A DNA stretch of 64,000 nt from Bradyrhizobium sp. DOA9 (GTDB lineage Bacteria > Pseudomonadota > Alphaproteobacteria > Rhizobiales > Xanthobacteraceae). Location: assembly GCF_000617845.2 (NCBI RefSeq), contig NZ_DF820425.1, positions 6,020,741 through 6,084,740 on the forward strand. The letters are read 5' to 3'. The notes under the pieces are model-generated. The model worked only from the letters and a program-made list of their open reading frames with translations. It was not told the origin of the DNA and searched no databases. Shown here piece after piece: positions 1 to 8,807 of the stretch. The first letter of the stretch is position 1. The number at the start of each line of letters is the position of its first letter. Position numbers and translations under genes: made by a program.

Positions 1-280
1 AAAGCGTCTTCAGGATTTCGCGCGCCGGCTCGCTGGCGATCGAATAGAAGATCGTCTGCGCATCACGCCTGGCGGCGACCAGGCCATCCTTGCGAAGGAG
101 CGCAAGATGCTGAGAGACTGTGGAGTCCCGCAGGCTGAGAAACTCGGCCAGCTCTCCGACCGACCGCTCGCCGTCGATCAACTGACAGATGATGAGAAGC
201 CGGTGACGGTTCGAGAGTGCCTTGAGCAGCTCGCTCGCCTGATCCGCCGCCCGCTCCATGATCTCGCTATTTATTTTCAT
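1..280 (-). CDS. ArsR-family regulator, BigR/SqrR-like (3' end outside window)
   Basis: A winged-helix DNA-binding repressor, read from the ATG at 280; a second in-frame ATG lies at 259. About 93 residues are visible and the C-terminus runs off the left edge. The N-terminal part reads LLKALSNRHRLLIICQL, with Cys at about residue 32 in the place of the N-terminal sensing cysteine of BigR/SqrR persulfide sensors. The recognition helix region reads STVSQHLALLRKDGLV, followed by RRDAQTIFYSI, typical of the ArsR wing. The second sensing cysteine would lie outside the window. The gene is divergent from a sulfide:quinone oxidoreductase operon, which supports a sulfide/persulfide-responsive role. That role is inferred; the family call is firm. 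Confidence 0.85.
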   Translation of the reverse strand, partial: MKINSEIMERAADQASELLKALSNRHRLLIICQLIDGERSVGELAEFLSLRDSTVSQHLALLRKDGLVAARRDAQTIFYSIASEPAREILKTL

Positions 281-284
281 ACTT

Positions 285-312
285 GCGTATATACGCGATT
301 ACGAATATATCG
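285..312. promoter_or_regulatory. Candidate ArsR/BigR operator
   Basis: The divergent intergenic region holds a perfect 12-bp palindrome, GCGTATATACGC (285-296), followed by an AT-rich imperfect inverted repeat with arms CGAT (296-299) and ATCG (309-312). It starts 5 bp upstream of the regulator's ATG and about 80 bp upstream of the oxidoreductase start. The AT-rich palindrome in GC-rich DNA fits an ArsR-type operator controlling both directions. Binding is inferred. Confidence 0.6.
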
Positions 313-374
313 TCAAGCGCTGCACGACGGCCGGAACTGAACCGGCGGAGCGGCTTGATCCAACGGAGGTACCC

Positions 375-1661
375 ATGGCGGAAGTTGTCGTAATCGGAGC
401 CGGTCTGAGCGGAACGCTGATGGCCTACGAATTGCTGCCCCAGTTGAGAAAGGACGATCGCCTCAGCGTCATCTCGCAAGGCGCCGTCTATCATTTCGTC
501 CCATCGAACCCTTGGGTCGCGGTCGGCTGGCGCAAGCGCGAAGAGATCGAGATCGATCTCGCGGACGTGATGAAACGCAAAGGCGTGCGGCTGCTGACGC
601 AGGGCGCAAAGCGCGTCCATCCCGAGGAGAACCGCGTCGAGCTCGGCGACGGCACGTCGATCGACTATGATTACCTGGTCGTCGCGACGGGTCCCGAACT
701 TGCCTTCGACGAAATCCCCGGCCTCGGGCCACAGCTCCATACCCAGTCGATCTGCCACGTCGATCACGCAGCGCATGCCCGCGAAGCCTTCGAAAAGCTC
801 GCGGCCAACCCGGGCCCGGTCGTCATCGGCGCCGTTCAGGGCGCTTCCTGCTTCGGCCCCGCCTACGAGTTCCTCTTCATCCTGGAAACGGAGCTGCGCC
901 GGCGGAAGCTGCGCGACCGCGTGCCGATGACCTTCGTCACCTCGGAGCCCTATATCGGCCATCTCGGTCTCGACGGCGTCGGGGACACCAAGGGTCTCCT
1001 GGAAAGCGAGATGCGGGAGAAGCACATCAAGTGGATCACCAACGCCCGCGTCGACAAGATCGCCCCCGGCATGATGACGGTCGAGGAGTTTTCCGACGAC
1101 GGCACGTCCCGCAAGGCTCATGAGCTGCCATTCGTCTATTCGATGATGCTGCCCGCCTTTCGCGGCGTCGAGGCGGTGCGCGGCATCGAGAAGCTGACCA
1201 ATCCGCGCGGCTTCGTCATCGTCGACAAGCATCAGCAGAACCCCACGTTCCCCAATGTCTTTGCCGTCGGCGTCTGCGTTGCGATTGCGCCGGTCGGCGC
1301 GACACCGGTACCGGTGGGCGTCCCCAAGACCGGCTTCATGATCGAATCCATGGTGACGGCGACTGCGATGAACATCGGTGCCCTGCTTCGCGGCAAGACC
1401 CCGACGGCAGAGCCGACCTGGAATGCAATCTGCCTCGCCGACTTCGGCGATTCCGGCGTCGCCTTCCTCGCCCAGCCGCAGATCCCGCCGCGAAACGTCA
1501 ACTGGTCCTCCAAGGGCGAATGGGTGCACCTCGCCAAGGTCGCCTTCGAAAAATACTTCCTGCGCAAGATGCGGCGCGGCGAGAGCGAGCCGTTCTACGA
1601 GCGCTTCGTTCTCGACAAGCTGAACATCGCCAAGCTCAAGGAGGTCCGAACCGGCACATGA
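375..1661 (+). CDS. sqr: Sulfide:quinone oxidoreductase
   Basis: A flavoprotein of 428 residues that oxidises sulfide to sulfane sulfur and passes electrons to the quinone pool at the membrane. The N-terminus carries the FAD-binding motif VVIGAGLSG. The three redox cysteines of the family are present: Cys127 (SICHVD), Cys159 (GASCFGPAYEF) and Cys353 (AICLADFGD). The ATG at 375 is chosen because GGAGGT lies 5 bp upstream and the FAD motif follows at once; the frame is open further upstream without a comparable site. The stop overlaps the next gene's start (ATGA). It diverges from a BigR-like regulator, so induction by sulfide or persulfide is likely. Confidence 0.93.
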   Translation: MAEVVVIGAGLSGTLMAYELLPQLRKDDRLSVISQGAVYHFVPSNPWVAVGWRKREEIEIDLADVMKRKGVRLLTQGAKRVHPEENRVELGDGTSIDYDYLVVATGPELAFDEIPGLGPQLHTQSICHVDHAAHAREAFEKLAANPGPVVIGAVQGASCFGPAYEFLFILETELRRRKLRDRVPMTFVTSEPYIGHLGLDGVGDTKGLLESEMREKHIKWITNARVDKIAPGMMTVEEFSDDGTSRKAHELPFVYSMMLPAFRGVEAVRGIEKLTNPRGFVIVDKHQQNPTFPNVFAVGVCVAIAPVGATPVPVGVPKTGFMIESMVTATAMNIGALLRGKTPTAEPTWNAICLADFGDSGVAFLAQPQIPPRNVNWSSKGEWVHLAKVAFEKYFLRKMRRGESEPFYERFVLDKLNIAKLKEVRTGT

Positions 1662-2101
1662 GCACGACGCGTCAGATCGTCTGCGGTAATTGCGGGCGCA
1701 TCAACCGCCTGCCTGCCGAACGCGACGCGCAGGATGCGCGTTGCGGCGCCTGTCACCAGCCGATGTTCACCGGTCATCCGATCGAGGTGAGCGAGGAGGC
1801 CTTCGGCCGCCATGTCGCCAACAGCGACATTCCCGTGTTGGTCGATGTCTGGGCACCATGGTGCGGTCCGTGCCGCGCCATGGCGCCGATGTTCGAGCGC
1901 GCCGCGCAGCAGCTGGAGCCGAACGTCCGGCTGTTGAAGCTCAACTCGGACAACGCACCCGCACTGTCGTCGCGGCTCAACATCAGCGGCATCCCGACCT
2001 TGCTGTTGATGCGCGGGGGCCGCGAGATCGCCCGCCATTCCGGCGCGATGGATGCACGCAGCATCGTGGCCTGGACTGAGACCGGCCTGACCCGTTCGTA
2101 A
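1658..2101 (+). CDS. trxC: Thioredoxin 2 (TrxC type)
   Basis: A cytoplasmic thiol-disulfide reductase of 147 residues. The N-terminal zinc-ribbon has two CxxC pairs (CGNC and CGAC), which separates TrxC from ordinary thioredoxin; the catalytic site is WCGPC in the thioredoxin fold. The ATG at 1658 overlaps the stop of the preceding oxidoreductase, so the two are translationally coupled. In this setting it probably reduces protein persulfides or accepts sulfane sulfur made by the oxidoreductase; that is inference from the operon. Confidence 0.93.
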   Translation: MSTTRQIVCGNCGRINRLPAERDAQDARCGACHQPMFTGHPIEVSEEAFGRHVANSDIPVLVDVWAPWCGPCRAMAPMFERAAQQLEPNVRLLKLNSDNAPALSSRLNISGIPTLLLMRGGREIARHSGAMDARSIVAWTETGLTRS

Positions 2102-2134
2102 CCTGACCAGAAAGCCAGAAAGAAGGAGCCTGCC

Positions 2135-2338
2135 ATGAATGTCGATAGAGCCGTTTTCGCCTTTGCGGGATTTGTCGTCCTGCTCGGTCTCGCACTGGGC
2201 ACCTATGTGAATGCGTATTGGTACCTGCTGACGGCATTTGCCGGGCTGAACATGCTGCAGGCTTCGCTCACCGGCTTCTGCCCGGCAGCGATCGTGTTCA
2301 AGAAGCTCGGCCTGAGCAGCGGCTGCGCGTTCTCCTGA
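2135..2338 (+). CDS. DUF2892 small membrane protein (YgaP transmembrane-like)
   Basis: A 67-residue protein with two hydrophobic segments and the motif GFCPAAIVFKKLG. This matches the membrane module that follows the rhodanese domain in YgaP-type proteins; here it stands alone without a rhodanese domain. The ribosome-binding site AAGGAG lies just upstream. It sits 33 bp after trxC in the sulfide-oxidation operon. Such modules are common in persulfide and sulfur-handling operons, but the molecular function is not established. Confidence 0.85.
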   Translation: MNVDRAVFAFAGFVVLLGLALGTYVNAYWYLLTAFAGLNMLQASLTGFCPAAIVFKKLGLSSGCAFS

Positions 2339-2373
2339 ACGCGCATGGATGCAGCCTATAAGGGGAATTTGCC

Positions 2374-3810
2374 ATGACCGACGACACCTTCATCGAGGGG
2401 CCGCTCTACGAGAAGCGGAAGAAGGTCTATCCGCAGTCGGTCCATGGCCCTTTCCGCCGCATCAAATGGGCGATTCTCTGCGTCACGCTCGGGACCTATT
2501 ATCTGTTGCCGTTCGTGCGCTGGAATCGTGGACCTGGCCTGCCCGACCAGGCGGTGCTGATCGACTTCCCGCATCGGCGCTTCTACTTCTTCTTCATCGA
2601 GCTGTGGCCGCAGGAGGTCTACTATTTCACCGGTCTCCTCATCATCGCAGCGATGACGCTGTTCCTGATGAACGCGGTCGCGGGGCGGCTGTGGTGCGGC
2701 TACATGTGCCCGCAGACGGTGTGGACCGACCTGTTCTATGCGGTCGAGCGTTGGGTCGAGGGCGACCGGCGCGAGCGCATGCAGGGCGACAAGCGCTACT
2801 GGACGTTCGACCATCTTCGCAAGGTCGCGCTCAAGCACTTTCTCTGGATCATGATCGCGTGGTGGACCGGCGGCGCCTGGGTGCTCTATTTCGACGACGC
2901 GCCGACGCTGGTGAAGGAGCTCGCGACCTTCCAGGCACCGTTCATCTCGTATCTCTGGATCGGCATTCTCACCGCCACGACCTATGTCTTTGCCGGTCAC
3001 GCCCGCGAGCAGATGTGCATCTACATGTGCCCCTGGCCGCGGATCCAGGCGGCGCTGACCGACGAATGGGCGCTCAACGTCACCTATCGGCGTGACCGCG
3101 GCGAGCCGCGCATGTCGGTGAAGAAGGCGGATGCCGCGCGCGCCCTCGGCGAGCCCGCCGGCGATTGCGTCGACTGCCATCAGTGCATCAATGTCTGCCC
3201 GACCGGCGTCGACATCCGTCACGGCATCCAGCTCGGCTGCATCCAGTGCGGCCTGTGCATCGACGCCTGCGACAACGTCATGCGCGAGATCGGCCGGCCC
3301 CAGGGCCTGATCGGCTACGATACCGACATCAACATGCAGCGCCGGCGCGAGGGCAAGCCGCCGATCTACCGCATCATCCGTCCGCGCACGCTGATCTATG
3401 CCGCGGCGATCGCCATCGTGGGCAGCATCATGCTCTACACCCTCGCCACCCGCGCGACGATGGACGTCAACGTGCTGCACGAGCGCAATCCCCTCTTCGT
3501 CCAGCTTTCGGACGGCGGCGTGCGCAACGATTACACCGTGCGCATCCTCAACAAGGGCGCACAGCGATCGTTTGCGCTCGACGTCTCCGGTCTGCCGGGC
3601 GCGACCATTCGCGTCGCCGGAATCGCGGCCGGCGCGGGCGGCAGGCCCGTCATCGAGGTCGGACAGGATCAGACGCGCGAGGTCAGGCTGTCGGTGCAGG
3701 TCGGGCCGGGCGACCTGCCGAAGACCTCCCGCGACGTCGACATCACCATCACCGAGATCGCCAGCGGCGACCGCGCGAGCGCCCGCGATCATTTCGTGCC
3801 GGGAGACTAG
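2374..3810 (+). CDS. ccoG: Cytochrome c oxidase accessory protein CcoG (FixG/RdxA)
   Basis: A membrane-bound polyferredoxin of 478 residues. Members of the family help deliver copper to cbb3-type cytochrome oxidase. Several hydrophobic segments lie in the N-terminal half, with CGYMCPQTVW between them. Around residues 265-310 the spacing CVDCHQCINVCP followed by CIQCGLCIDAC gives two 4Fe-4S sites. A late membrane segment and a periplasmic Ig-like FixG C-terminal domain follow. No ccoNOQP genes are nearby; instead it closes the sulfide-oxidation operon, 35 bp after DUF2892. AGGGGA precedes the ATG. Confidence 0.93.
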   Translation: MTDDTFIEGPLYEKRKKVYPQSVHGPFRRIKWAILCVTLGTYYLLPFVRWNRGPGLPDQAVLIDFPHRRFYFFFIELWPQEVYYFTGLLIIAAMTLFLMNAVAGRLWCGYMCPQTVWTDLFYAVERWVEGDRRERMQGDKRYWTFDHLRKVALKHFLWIMIAWWTGGAWVLYFDDAPTLVKELATFQAPFISYLWIGILTATTYVFAGHAREQMCIYMCPWPRIQAALTDEWALNVTYRRDRGEPRMSVKKADAARALGEPAGDCVDCHQCINVCPTGVDIRHGIQLGCIQCGLCIDACDNVMREIGRPQGLIGYDTDINMQRRREGKPPIYRIIRPRTLIYAAAIAIVGSIMLYTLATRATMDVNVLHERNPLFVQLSDGGVRNDYTVRILNKGAQRSFALDVSGLPGATIRVAGIAAGAGGRPVIEVGQDQTREVRLSVQVGPGDLPKTSRDVDITITEIASGDRASARDHFVPGD

Positions 3811-3964
3811 CCACGATTCTTCCAGCCCAAGTCGCAGCCGGATACTGAATGGAACGTTAACGCTACCGCTCGAATTGCAGCGGCGCGCCAACGGTATTTT
3901 CCACTCTTTGCGCTAAGCATACCGGTAGCACGGGCTCAGCCCGCGTGAACGGGGACGACGGGAC

Positions 3965-5131
3965 GTGGTCGACATCGCGCATCAGGCTGCGATCAATCCG
4001 GCATCGGCGAGGGATGTCGCGATGGCGCGCGCGCCTGTCCCGCTTGCCGCCGTCGACGCCGGCCAATGGCGCGCGCTGGCGCAGCGGGCGATCGAGCCGA
4101 ACGGATATTACCTGCCCGCCTGGGCGCTCGCCGTCAGCGCAACGGCGCGCAGTCGCACGGATGCCTCGGCACTGGCTGCACACGATCCTTCGGCCCGGCT
4201 GATCGGCCTGATGCCGGTGGTTTCACTCTGGCGCGCCCTGAAGATTCCGCTGCCCGCTCTGGTGAGCGCGCATCCCTATGGCACGCTGTGCAGCCCGCTG
4301 CTCGACCGCGACGCTCCGCTCGAGGCCGCCAAGCGTCTGCTGCAGCAGGCGTGCGAGGCCGGCGCGCATGCGCTGGTGCTGACCGACGTCGCGCTCGACG
4401 GCGCGGCCATGGCATCGCTCGAGCAGGTGCTGAAGCGCGACGGTCTGACGCCGACAATCCTCAGCTCCTATCTCCGGGCCAGCCTCGATGCGACGCCGGA
4501 TGGCGAAACGCTGTTGCGCGAGGCGCTCGGCGCCAAGAAGCTCAAGGAGCTGCGCCGCCAGCGCCATCGTCTGGAAGAGCACGGCCCCGTCGCGTTCGAT
4601 GTTGCGCGCAGCCCCGACGAGATCGCGCCGGCGCTCGAAACATTCCTGCAGCTCGAAGCCAGCGGCTGGAAGGGCAAGCGCGGCACCGCGCTGGTTCAGC
4701 ACGCGGGCGACGCGACCTTCATCCGCCGCGCGGTTCCCGCGCTGGCGGAGAGCGGGCAGTGCGAGATCGTCACCCTTCGCGCCGGCATGATTCCGGTTGC
4801 CGCCGGCATCGTGCCGCGCCACCAGGACCGGGCCTTCTTCTTCAAGCTCGGCATCGACGAACGCTTCGCAAGATATTCGCCGGGCGTGCAGCTCACGCTC
4901 GATCTCACCCGCCACCTCTGCGCCGATCCAGCCATCGCCAGCGCGGATTCCACGGCGAGCGCGGACCATCCCATGATCAACCCGATCTGGCGCAGACGCT
5001 TTGCCATTGGTGACGTGCTGATTCCGCTGCGGCGGAATGATCCGGTGGTGGCCTTGATTCACGCGGCGCTGGTCGGCCTCAACGTCGCGCACGATGCCGC
5101 GCGACGCGTGGTCCGCCTGCTTCGAAAATAA
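3965..5131 (+). CDS. GNAT/BioF2-like acyltransferase (CelD/FemAB family)
   Basis: A 388-residue protein with the double GNAT-like fold of the BioF2/FemAB-like acetyltransferases. It includes the stretch KKLKELRRQRHRLEEHG followed by the SGWKGKRGTAL region typical of this family. No signal peptide or membrane segment is clear. The listed start is a GTG; an ATG at 4022 with GAGGG upstream is a good alternative and would remove 19 residues. It stands alone downstream of ccoG, separated by a 150-bp gap. Substrate unknown; members act in envelope or exopolysaccharide chemistry. Confidence 0.75.
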   Translation: MVDIAHQAAINPASARDVAMARAPVPLAAVDAGQWRALAQRAIEPNGYYLPAWALAVSATARSRTDASALAAHDPSARLIGLMPVVSLWRALKIPLPALVSAHPYGTLCSPLLDRDAPLEAAKRLLQQACEAGAHALVLTDVALDGAAMASLEQVLKRDGLTPTILSSYLRASLDATPDGETLLREALGAKKLKELRRQRHRLEEHGPVAFDVARSPDEIAPALETFLQLEASGWKGKRGTALVQHAGDATFIRRAVPALAESGQCEIVTLRAGMIPVAAGIVPRHQDRAFFFKLGIDERFARYSPGVQLTLDLTRHLCADPAIASADSTASADHPMINPIWRRRFAIGDVLIPLRRNDPVVALIHAALVGLNVAHDAARRVVRLLRK

Positions 5132-5135
5132 AAAG

Positions 5136-5801
5136 CTACTCCGCTGCCTGCGCGTTGATCTCCGCCGAGACCTGGCGGATGGCGCGGGCGAGCAGGTTCG
5201 GATCCTGCGCGCCGGAGACGGCGTATTTCTGCGCAAAGACATAGGTCGGCACGCCGGAGATGCCCTTGTCGGCGGCTTCCTGCGCATCCGCCGAGACGCG
5301 CGCGACGTCCTCGTCGGTGGCGAGGCGCTTGCGCACATCGTCGGCATCGAGGCCGATGTCGGCAGCCGCCTGCACCAGCACGTTCACATCGGTCAGATCG
5401 CCGCCGTCGCGGAAGTACAGCTCCATCAGGCGCTGCTTCATCTCGGGCGCCTTGCCGATCGCGTCCGCCCAGAGGATCAAGCGGTGGCAGTCGGTCGTGT
5501 TGGGCTGGCGTGCGACGAGCTCCGGCTTGTAGACGAGGCCTTCCTCGCTCGCGGCCGCGACGACGCGTCCCGCAATGCCCTTATAGGCTTCGACCGAGCC
5601 GAACTTCTGGGTGAGATAGGCCTCGCGGCTGATGCCCTCGCGCGGCACCCAGGGATTGAGGAAGAAGGGCCGGAAATTGAGCTTGACCGGAACGTCCGGA
5701 ACGAGCGCCAGCGCGCTCTCGATCCGGTGTTTGCCGATATAGCACCAAGGGCACACCACGTCGGAGACGACGTCGATCTGGAGCGGTTTGAGGGTGCTCA
5801 T
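5136..5801 (-). CDS. DsbA-family oxidoreductase (FrnE-like)
   Basis: A 221-residue cytoplasmic thioredoxin-fold protein with active site CPWC near residue 17 (SDVVCPWCYIGKHRIE) and the helical insertion of 2-hydroxychromene-2-carboxylate isomerase/FrnE relatives. It has no signal peptide, so it is unlikely to be a periplasmic DsbA. AAGGAGG lies 9 bp upstream of the ATG at 5801. It is convergent with the preceding GNAT gene, with 4 bp between the stop codons. Physiological substrate unknown. Confidence 0.9.
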   Translation of the reverse strand: MSTLKPLQIDVVSDVVCPWCYIGKHRIESALALVPDVPVKLNFRPFFLNPWVPREGISREAYLTQKFGSVEAYKGIAGRVVAAASEEGLVYKPELVARQPNTTDCHRLILWADAIGKAPEMKQRLMELYFRDGGDLTDVNVLVQAAADIGLDADDVRKRLATDEDVARVSADAQEAADKGISGVPTYVFAQKYAVSGAQDPNLLARAIRQVSAEINAQAAE

Positions 5802-5971
5802 GGCAGGCGCCTCCTTCGGGCACTTCGAGGGTCCGTCCGAACATAGGCCGAACCGGAGGCGGCGCAAGGCACCTGTCCTGCATGGCTCACGACTTCACCT
5901 CTGCGGTTATTGTGACCGGTTGTCCCCGCCCCGATACTTGCGGCAACACTCAAGCCCCGGGAGAGACCACG

Positions 5972-6772
5972 ATGACCGCCATTTTCAAGTCGGAAGACGA
6001 TCTGTTCCGGCCCACCGAGCATGCCGGTGGTCCCTGGTCACCGGACATGTTGCAGGGAAGCGCCACCACCGCGCTGATGACCCGCGAGGTCGAGCGCCTC
6101 GCCGCCAAATCCGGTTTCGCGGTGCGACGCCTGACCTTCGATCTCTGGCGCCCGGCGGGCCTGCGCCCGTTCAGGACCGTCAGCGAGATGCTGCGCGACG
6201 GTCGCAAGGCCAAGACCCTGCAGGTGCAGCTGATGGACGGCGAGACCGAGATCGGCCGCTGCACAGCGCTGCTAACGGCGCCGAGCGGCGAGTCGCCCAT
6301 CGATCCCTTCGCGAGGCCCGAGGCCGTCGAGAAGGGGCCCGAGGCCGGCAGCCCGCCGCCCACCTTCGCACAGAAATGGAGCCGCTATTTCCAGAACGTG
6401 TCGGTGCGCCTGATCGAGGGCGCCCTGGAGAAGCCGGGCCCCGCCGCCGCCTGGATGCGGCTCGATGCGCCGCTGGTCGAGGGCGAGCCCAACACGCCGC
6501 TGCTTCAGGCGGTGCAGGCTGCCGACTTCTCCAGCGGCGTCGCGCAGATCGTCGACATGCGCCAATGGACCTTCATCAACCCGGAGATCAGCCTTTATTT
6601 CTTCCGTCCGCCCGAGGGCGAATGGATCCTGATCCGTGCCGCGACGCGCGTTGGCGCCCATGGCGCGGGCCTCACCACGGCGACACTGAGTGATCGCAAC
6701 GGTCCGTTCGCGCAAGTGATGCAGGCCATGAGCTTCGAGCGGCGCGAGGCCGCGCAGGCTCAGGCGTCCTGA
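5972..6772 (+). CDS. Thioesterase family protein (acyl-CoA thioesterase-like)
   Basis: A 266-residue protein with two hot-dog halves, as in acyl-CoA thioesterase-like proteins (4HBT_3/TesB-like). The first half contains GGPWSPDMLQGS and RRLTFDLWRPAGLRPF; the second half carries the conserved QWTFINPEISLYFFRPP. It probably hydrolyses acyl-CoA esters in the cytoplasm. Its 3' end overlaps the convergent XRE gene by 13 bp. The ATG at 5972 is preferred over the earlier in-frame start because homology begins with MTAIFKSEDD. Confidence 0.8.
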   Translation: MTAIFKSEDDLFRPTEHAGGPWSPDMLQGSATTALMTREVERLAAKSGFAVRRLTFDLWRPAGLRPFRTVSEMLRDGRKAKTLQVQLMDGETEIGRCTALLTAPSGESPIDPFARPEAVEKGPEAGSPPPTFAQKWSRYFQNVSVRLIEGALEKPGPAAAWMRLDAPLVEGEPNTPLLQAVQAADFSSGVAQIVDMRQWTFINPEISLYFFRPPEGEWILIRAATRVGAHGAGLTTATLSDRNGPFAQVMQAMSFERREAAQAQAS

Positions 6773-7581
6773 GCGGCAAGCGCGACCAGGGCGGCCTCGG
6801 AGGCGGCATCAACAGGCATGAACATCTCGACGCGAAGCTCCTGCAGCGTCACGTCCTGGGGGGTGCCGAGCGTCAGCACCGCACCGATCAACCCGATGCC
6901 GACATCGCCCTTGCGCAGGCGCACCTCGCAGAGCGGCCCCGGCACGGAATTGTCCTCGGCTGCCACCGGCAGCTGCGGCAGCCGCATCAATTCGCGCCAG
7001 GTCGATCGCAGGGCCTCATCGAGCGGCGCGGCCATCGCCTCATGCCGTGCCCGCGCCAGCAGCGCGGCCGCAACAACCGGCCAGTTCTCGACGAACGGCT
7101 TGAGCTCGTCGGGAGCGAGGAACATGCGCATGTGGTTGAGCGGCCGCTGCATGCGGAGTGGGCCAAGCAGCATGGTCATCAGGCGCGAGGCGGCGCGATT
7201 GGCCTGCATCACGTTCCAGCGCCGGTCGGTGACGATCGCCGGGAACGGCTCGTGACGGAGGAGCAGAAGATCGATGGCACGCCGCGCCTCGGCAAGCTCC
7301 GGCGCCGCCAGATCACGCTCGCCATATTGCCGCGCGAAGCCGCCGGCCTCGAGCAGCGCGTTCCGGTCGCGCAACGATAGATCGAGCGCGGACGCAAGCT
7401 GCAGCAGGATGTCCCGGCTGGCCGCAGCTTTCCCGGTCTCGACATAGCTCAGATGCTTGACGGAAATGCCGGCCTCGAACGCCAGCTCAGCCTGGCTCAA
7501 TGCACGGCGGCTGCGCCAGCCGCGCAGGAGATCACCGACGGGATTGGCCGGCCGCAATCGCCGGAACGCGCGTGTATCCAT
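6760..7581 (-). CDS. XRE-family regulator with MmyB-like ligand domain
   Basis: A 273-residue transcription factor. The N-terminal helix-turn-helix of about 60 residues reads RRALSQAELAFEAGISVKHL, and the C-terminal domain is PAS-like MmyB (FPAIVTDRRWNVMQANRAA). Members sense small molecules or fatty-acid-like ligands; the ligand here is unknown. It is one of two paralogues in tandem, with the other directly upstream (40 bp gap). It overlaps the thioesterase tail convergently. Confidence 0.9.
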   Translation of the reverse strand: MDTRAFRRLRPANPVGDLLRGWRSRRALSQAELAFEAGISVKHLSYVETGKAAASRDILLQLASALDLSLRDRNALLEAGGFARQYGERDLAAPELAEARRAIDLLLLRHEPFPAIVTDRRWNVMQANRAASRLMTMLLGPLRMQRPLNHMRMFLAPDELKPFVENWPVVAAALLARARHEAMAAPLDEALRSTWRELMRLPQLPVAAEDNSVPGPLCEVRLRKGDVGIGLIGAVLTLGTPQDVTLQELRVEMFMPVDAASEAALVALAAQDA

Positions 7582-7621
7582 CCGCCGATTATGCGAGCGC
7601 TGCTCGGTCCTGTAAACGGCG

Positions 7622-8443
7622 CTAGCGCAGGCGCGCGGCCATCTGCTTCAACCGTTCGGCGGTGCGCTCGTCGGCCGGAAAGAACGTCTCCAGCGCCAGC
7701 TCCGACAGGGTGATGTCGACCGGCGTGCCGAACACCATGGTGGTGGAGAAGAAGCTGAGGATCTCTCCGCCATGCCGCAGCTTGAACGGGATCGCGACGT
7801 TGTCGGCTGGCAGCGGCGCCGAGCGCGCCGGCATCGGATAGGTCTTCAGATCGTTGTAGAGCTTGATCAGCTCCGGATCGGCCGTCGCCTCGCACTGCCG
7901 GTGCAGCCGCTCCAGGAGATGCCCGCACCATTCGGCGAGATTGACCGTGCGCGGCGCCAGCGCCTCGGGATGGAAGGCGAGCCTGAGCACGTTGAGGGGC
8001 TGGCCGAGCAGATGCTGCGGAACGCCATCGAGCAGCGGCGCCACCATGCGGTTGGCGGAGACCAGGTTCCAGTGCCGATCCACCGCAAGCGCCGGATTGG
8101 GCTCATGCGCCTTGAGCACGAGGTCGATCGCCTGACGGGCTGATTTCAAGGCGGGATCCTCCAGCGGGCGCTGCGGAAAGGCCGGCGCGAAGCCGGCCGC
8201 GACCAAAAGCACGTTGCGTTCGCGCAAGGGCACGTCGAGCCGCTCGGCGAGCCTGAGCACCATGTCGCGCGAGGGCGCGGCGCGGCCGGTCTCGACGAAG
8301 CTCAAATGCCGCGCCGAGATCTCGGCCTCGCCCGCAAGATCGAGCTGGCTCATGCGGCGGCGTTGCCGCCATTCGCGCAAATGGTCGCCGATATGGACCG
8401 GCTGGCTGCGTTCGGTGCGTGCGGTGGATGCATGTGCGTTCAT
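7622..8443 (-). CDS. XRE-family regulator with MmyB-like ligand domain (paralogue)
   Basis: Also 273 residues and the same architecture: HTH with RRMSQLDLAGEAEISARHLS, then a MmyB-type domain with NPALAVDRHWNLVSANR. The equal length and layout mark an old tandem duplication with the gene below it. It diverges from a pair of small membrane-protein genes, with a perfect inverted repeat between them, so it probably controls those genes and itself. The ATG at 8443 is the first in-frame start consistent with the HTH position. Confidence 0.9.
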   Translation of the reverse strand: MNAHASTARTERSQPVHIGDHLREWRQRRRMSQLDLAGEAEISARHLSFVETGRAAPSRDMVLRLAERLDVPLRERNVLLVAAGFAPAFPQRPLEDPALKSARQAIDLVLKAHEPNPALAVDRHWNLVSANRMVAPLLDGVPQHLLGQPLNVLRLAFHPEALAPRTVNLAEWCGHLLERLHRQCEATADPELIKLYNDLKTYPMPARSAPLPADNVAIPFKLRHGGEILSFFSTTMVFGTPVDITLSELALETFFPADERTAERLKQMAARLR

Positions 8444-8478
8444 GGCCAGAAACCTAACATGGGGATTTCAGCCCTTCC

Positions 8479-8495
8479 ATTACCCGCGAGGTAAT
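8479..8495. promoter_or_regulatory. Candidate XRE-MmyB operator
   Basis: Perfect inverted repeat ATTACC-N5-GGTAAT in the divergent gap between the second XRE gene and the small membrane-protein gene at 8545. The arms are 6 bp. Use by the adjacent regulator is inferred from position. Confidence 0.6.
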
Positions 8496-8544
8496 CGAAT
8501 TGAGCCGCGACCGCGCGCATCTTCGCTCCCAACAGGAGATGACC

Positions 8545-8775
8545 ATGATCGCGCTGCTGCTCTACCGGACCGTCGCCGACCACGTCTTGCCCTGGGCCAT
8601 GGCGTTCGCAACGCGGATGCTGGCGCGCAGCCTCAACGTGCCGGAGCCGCTGGTGCATTCGACCGGCGACTATGTCGTGGCCCAGGTCATCGCCTTCGAG
8701 CACGGCGTCGGCAGGAGCCTCTGCCCGTTCCGTCTCGCCCGCCTGCTCCGCGCCTGGTGGCGCGGTCGGCATTGA
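8545..8775 (+). CDS. Small hypothetical protein
   Basis: A 76-residue protein of unknown function. It begins MIALLLYRTVADHVLPWA and has one weakly hydrophobic N-terminal stretch and a basic C-terminus (RLLRAWWRGRH). The ATG at 8545 sits 6 bp after AGGAG; an ATG at 8539 is too close to that site. It lies 33 bp ahead of the next membrane-protein gene and diverges from an XRE-MmyB regulator, so the pair is probably its target. No family recognised. Confidence 0.6.
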   Translation: MIALLLYRTVADHVLPWAMAFATRMLARSLNVPEPLVHSTGDYVVAQVIAFEHGVGRSLCPFRLARLLRAWWRGRH

Positions 8776-8807
8776 GTTCCACCCCAGCCCAACCAAGGAG
8801 ACCTGAG

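Noticed and set aside
2356..3891. 511-residue open frame on the minus strand
   Set aside because: Antisense to ccoG, whose iron-sulfur motifs are unmistakable; no start site or family.
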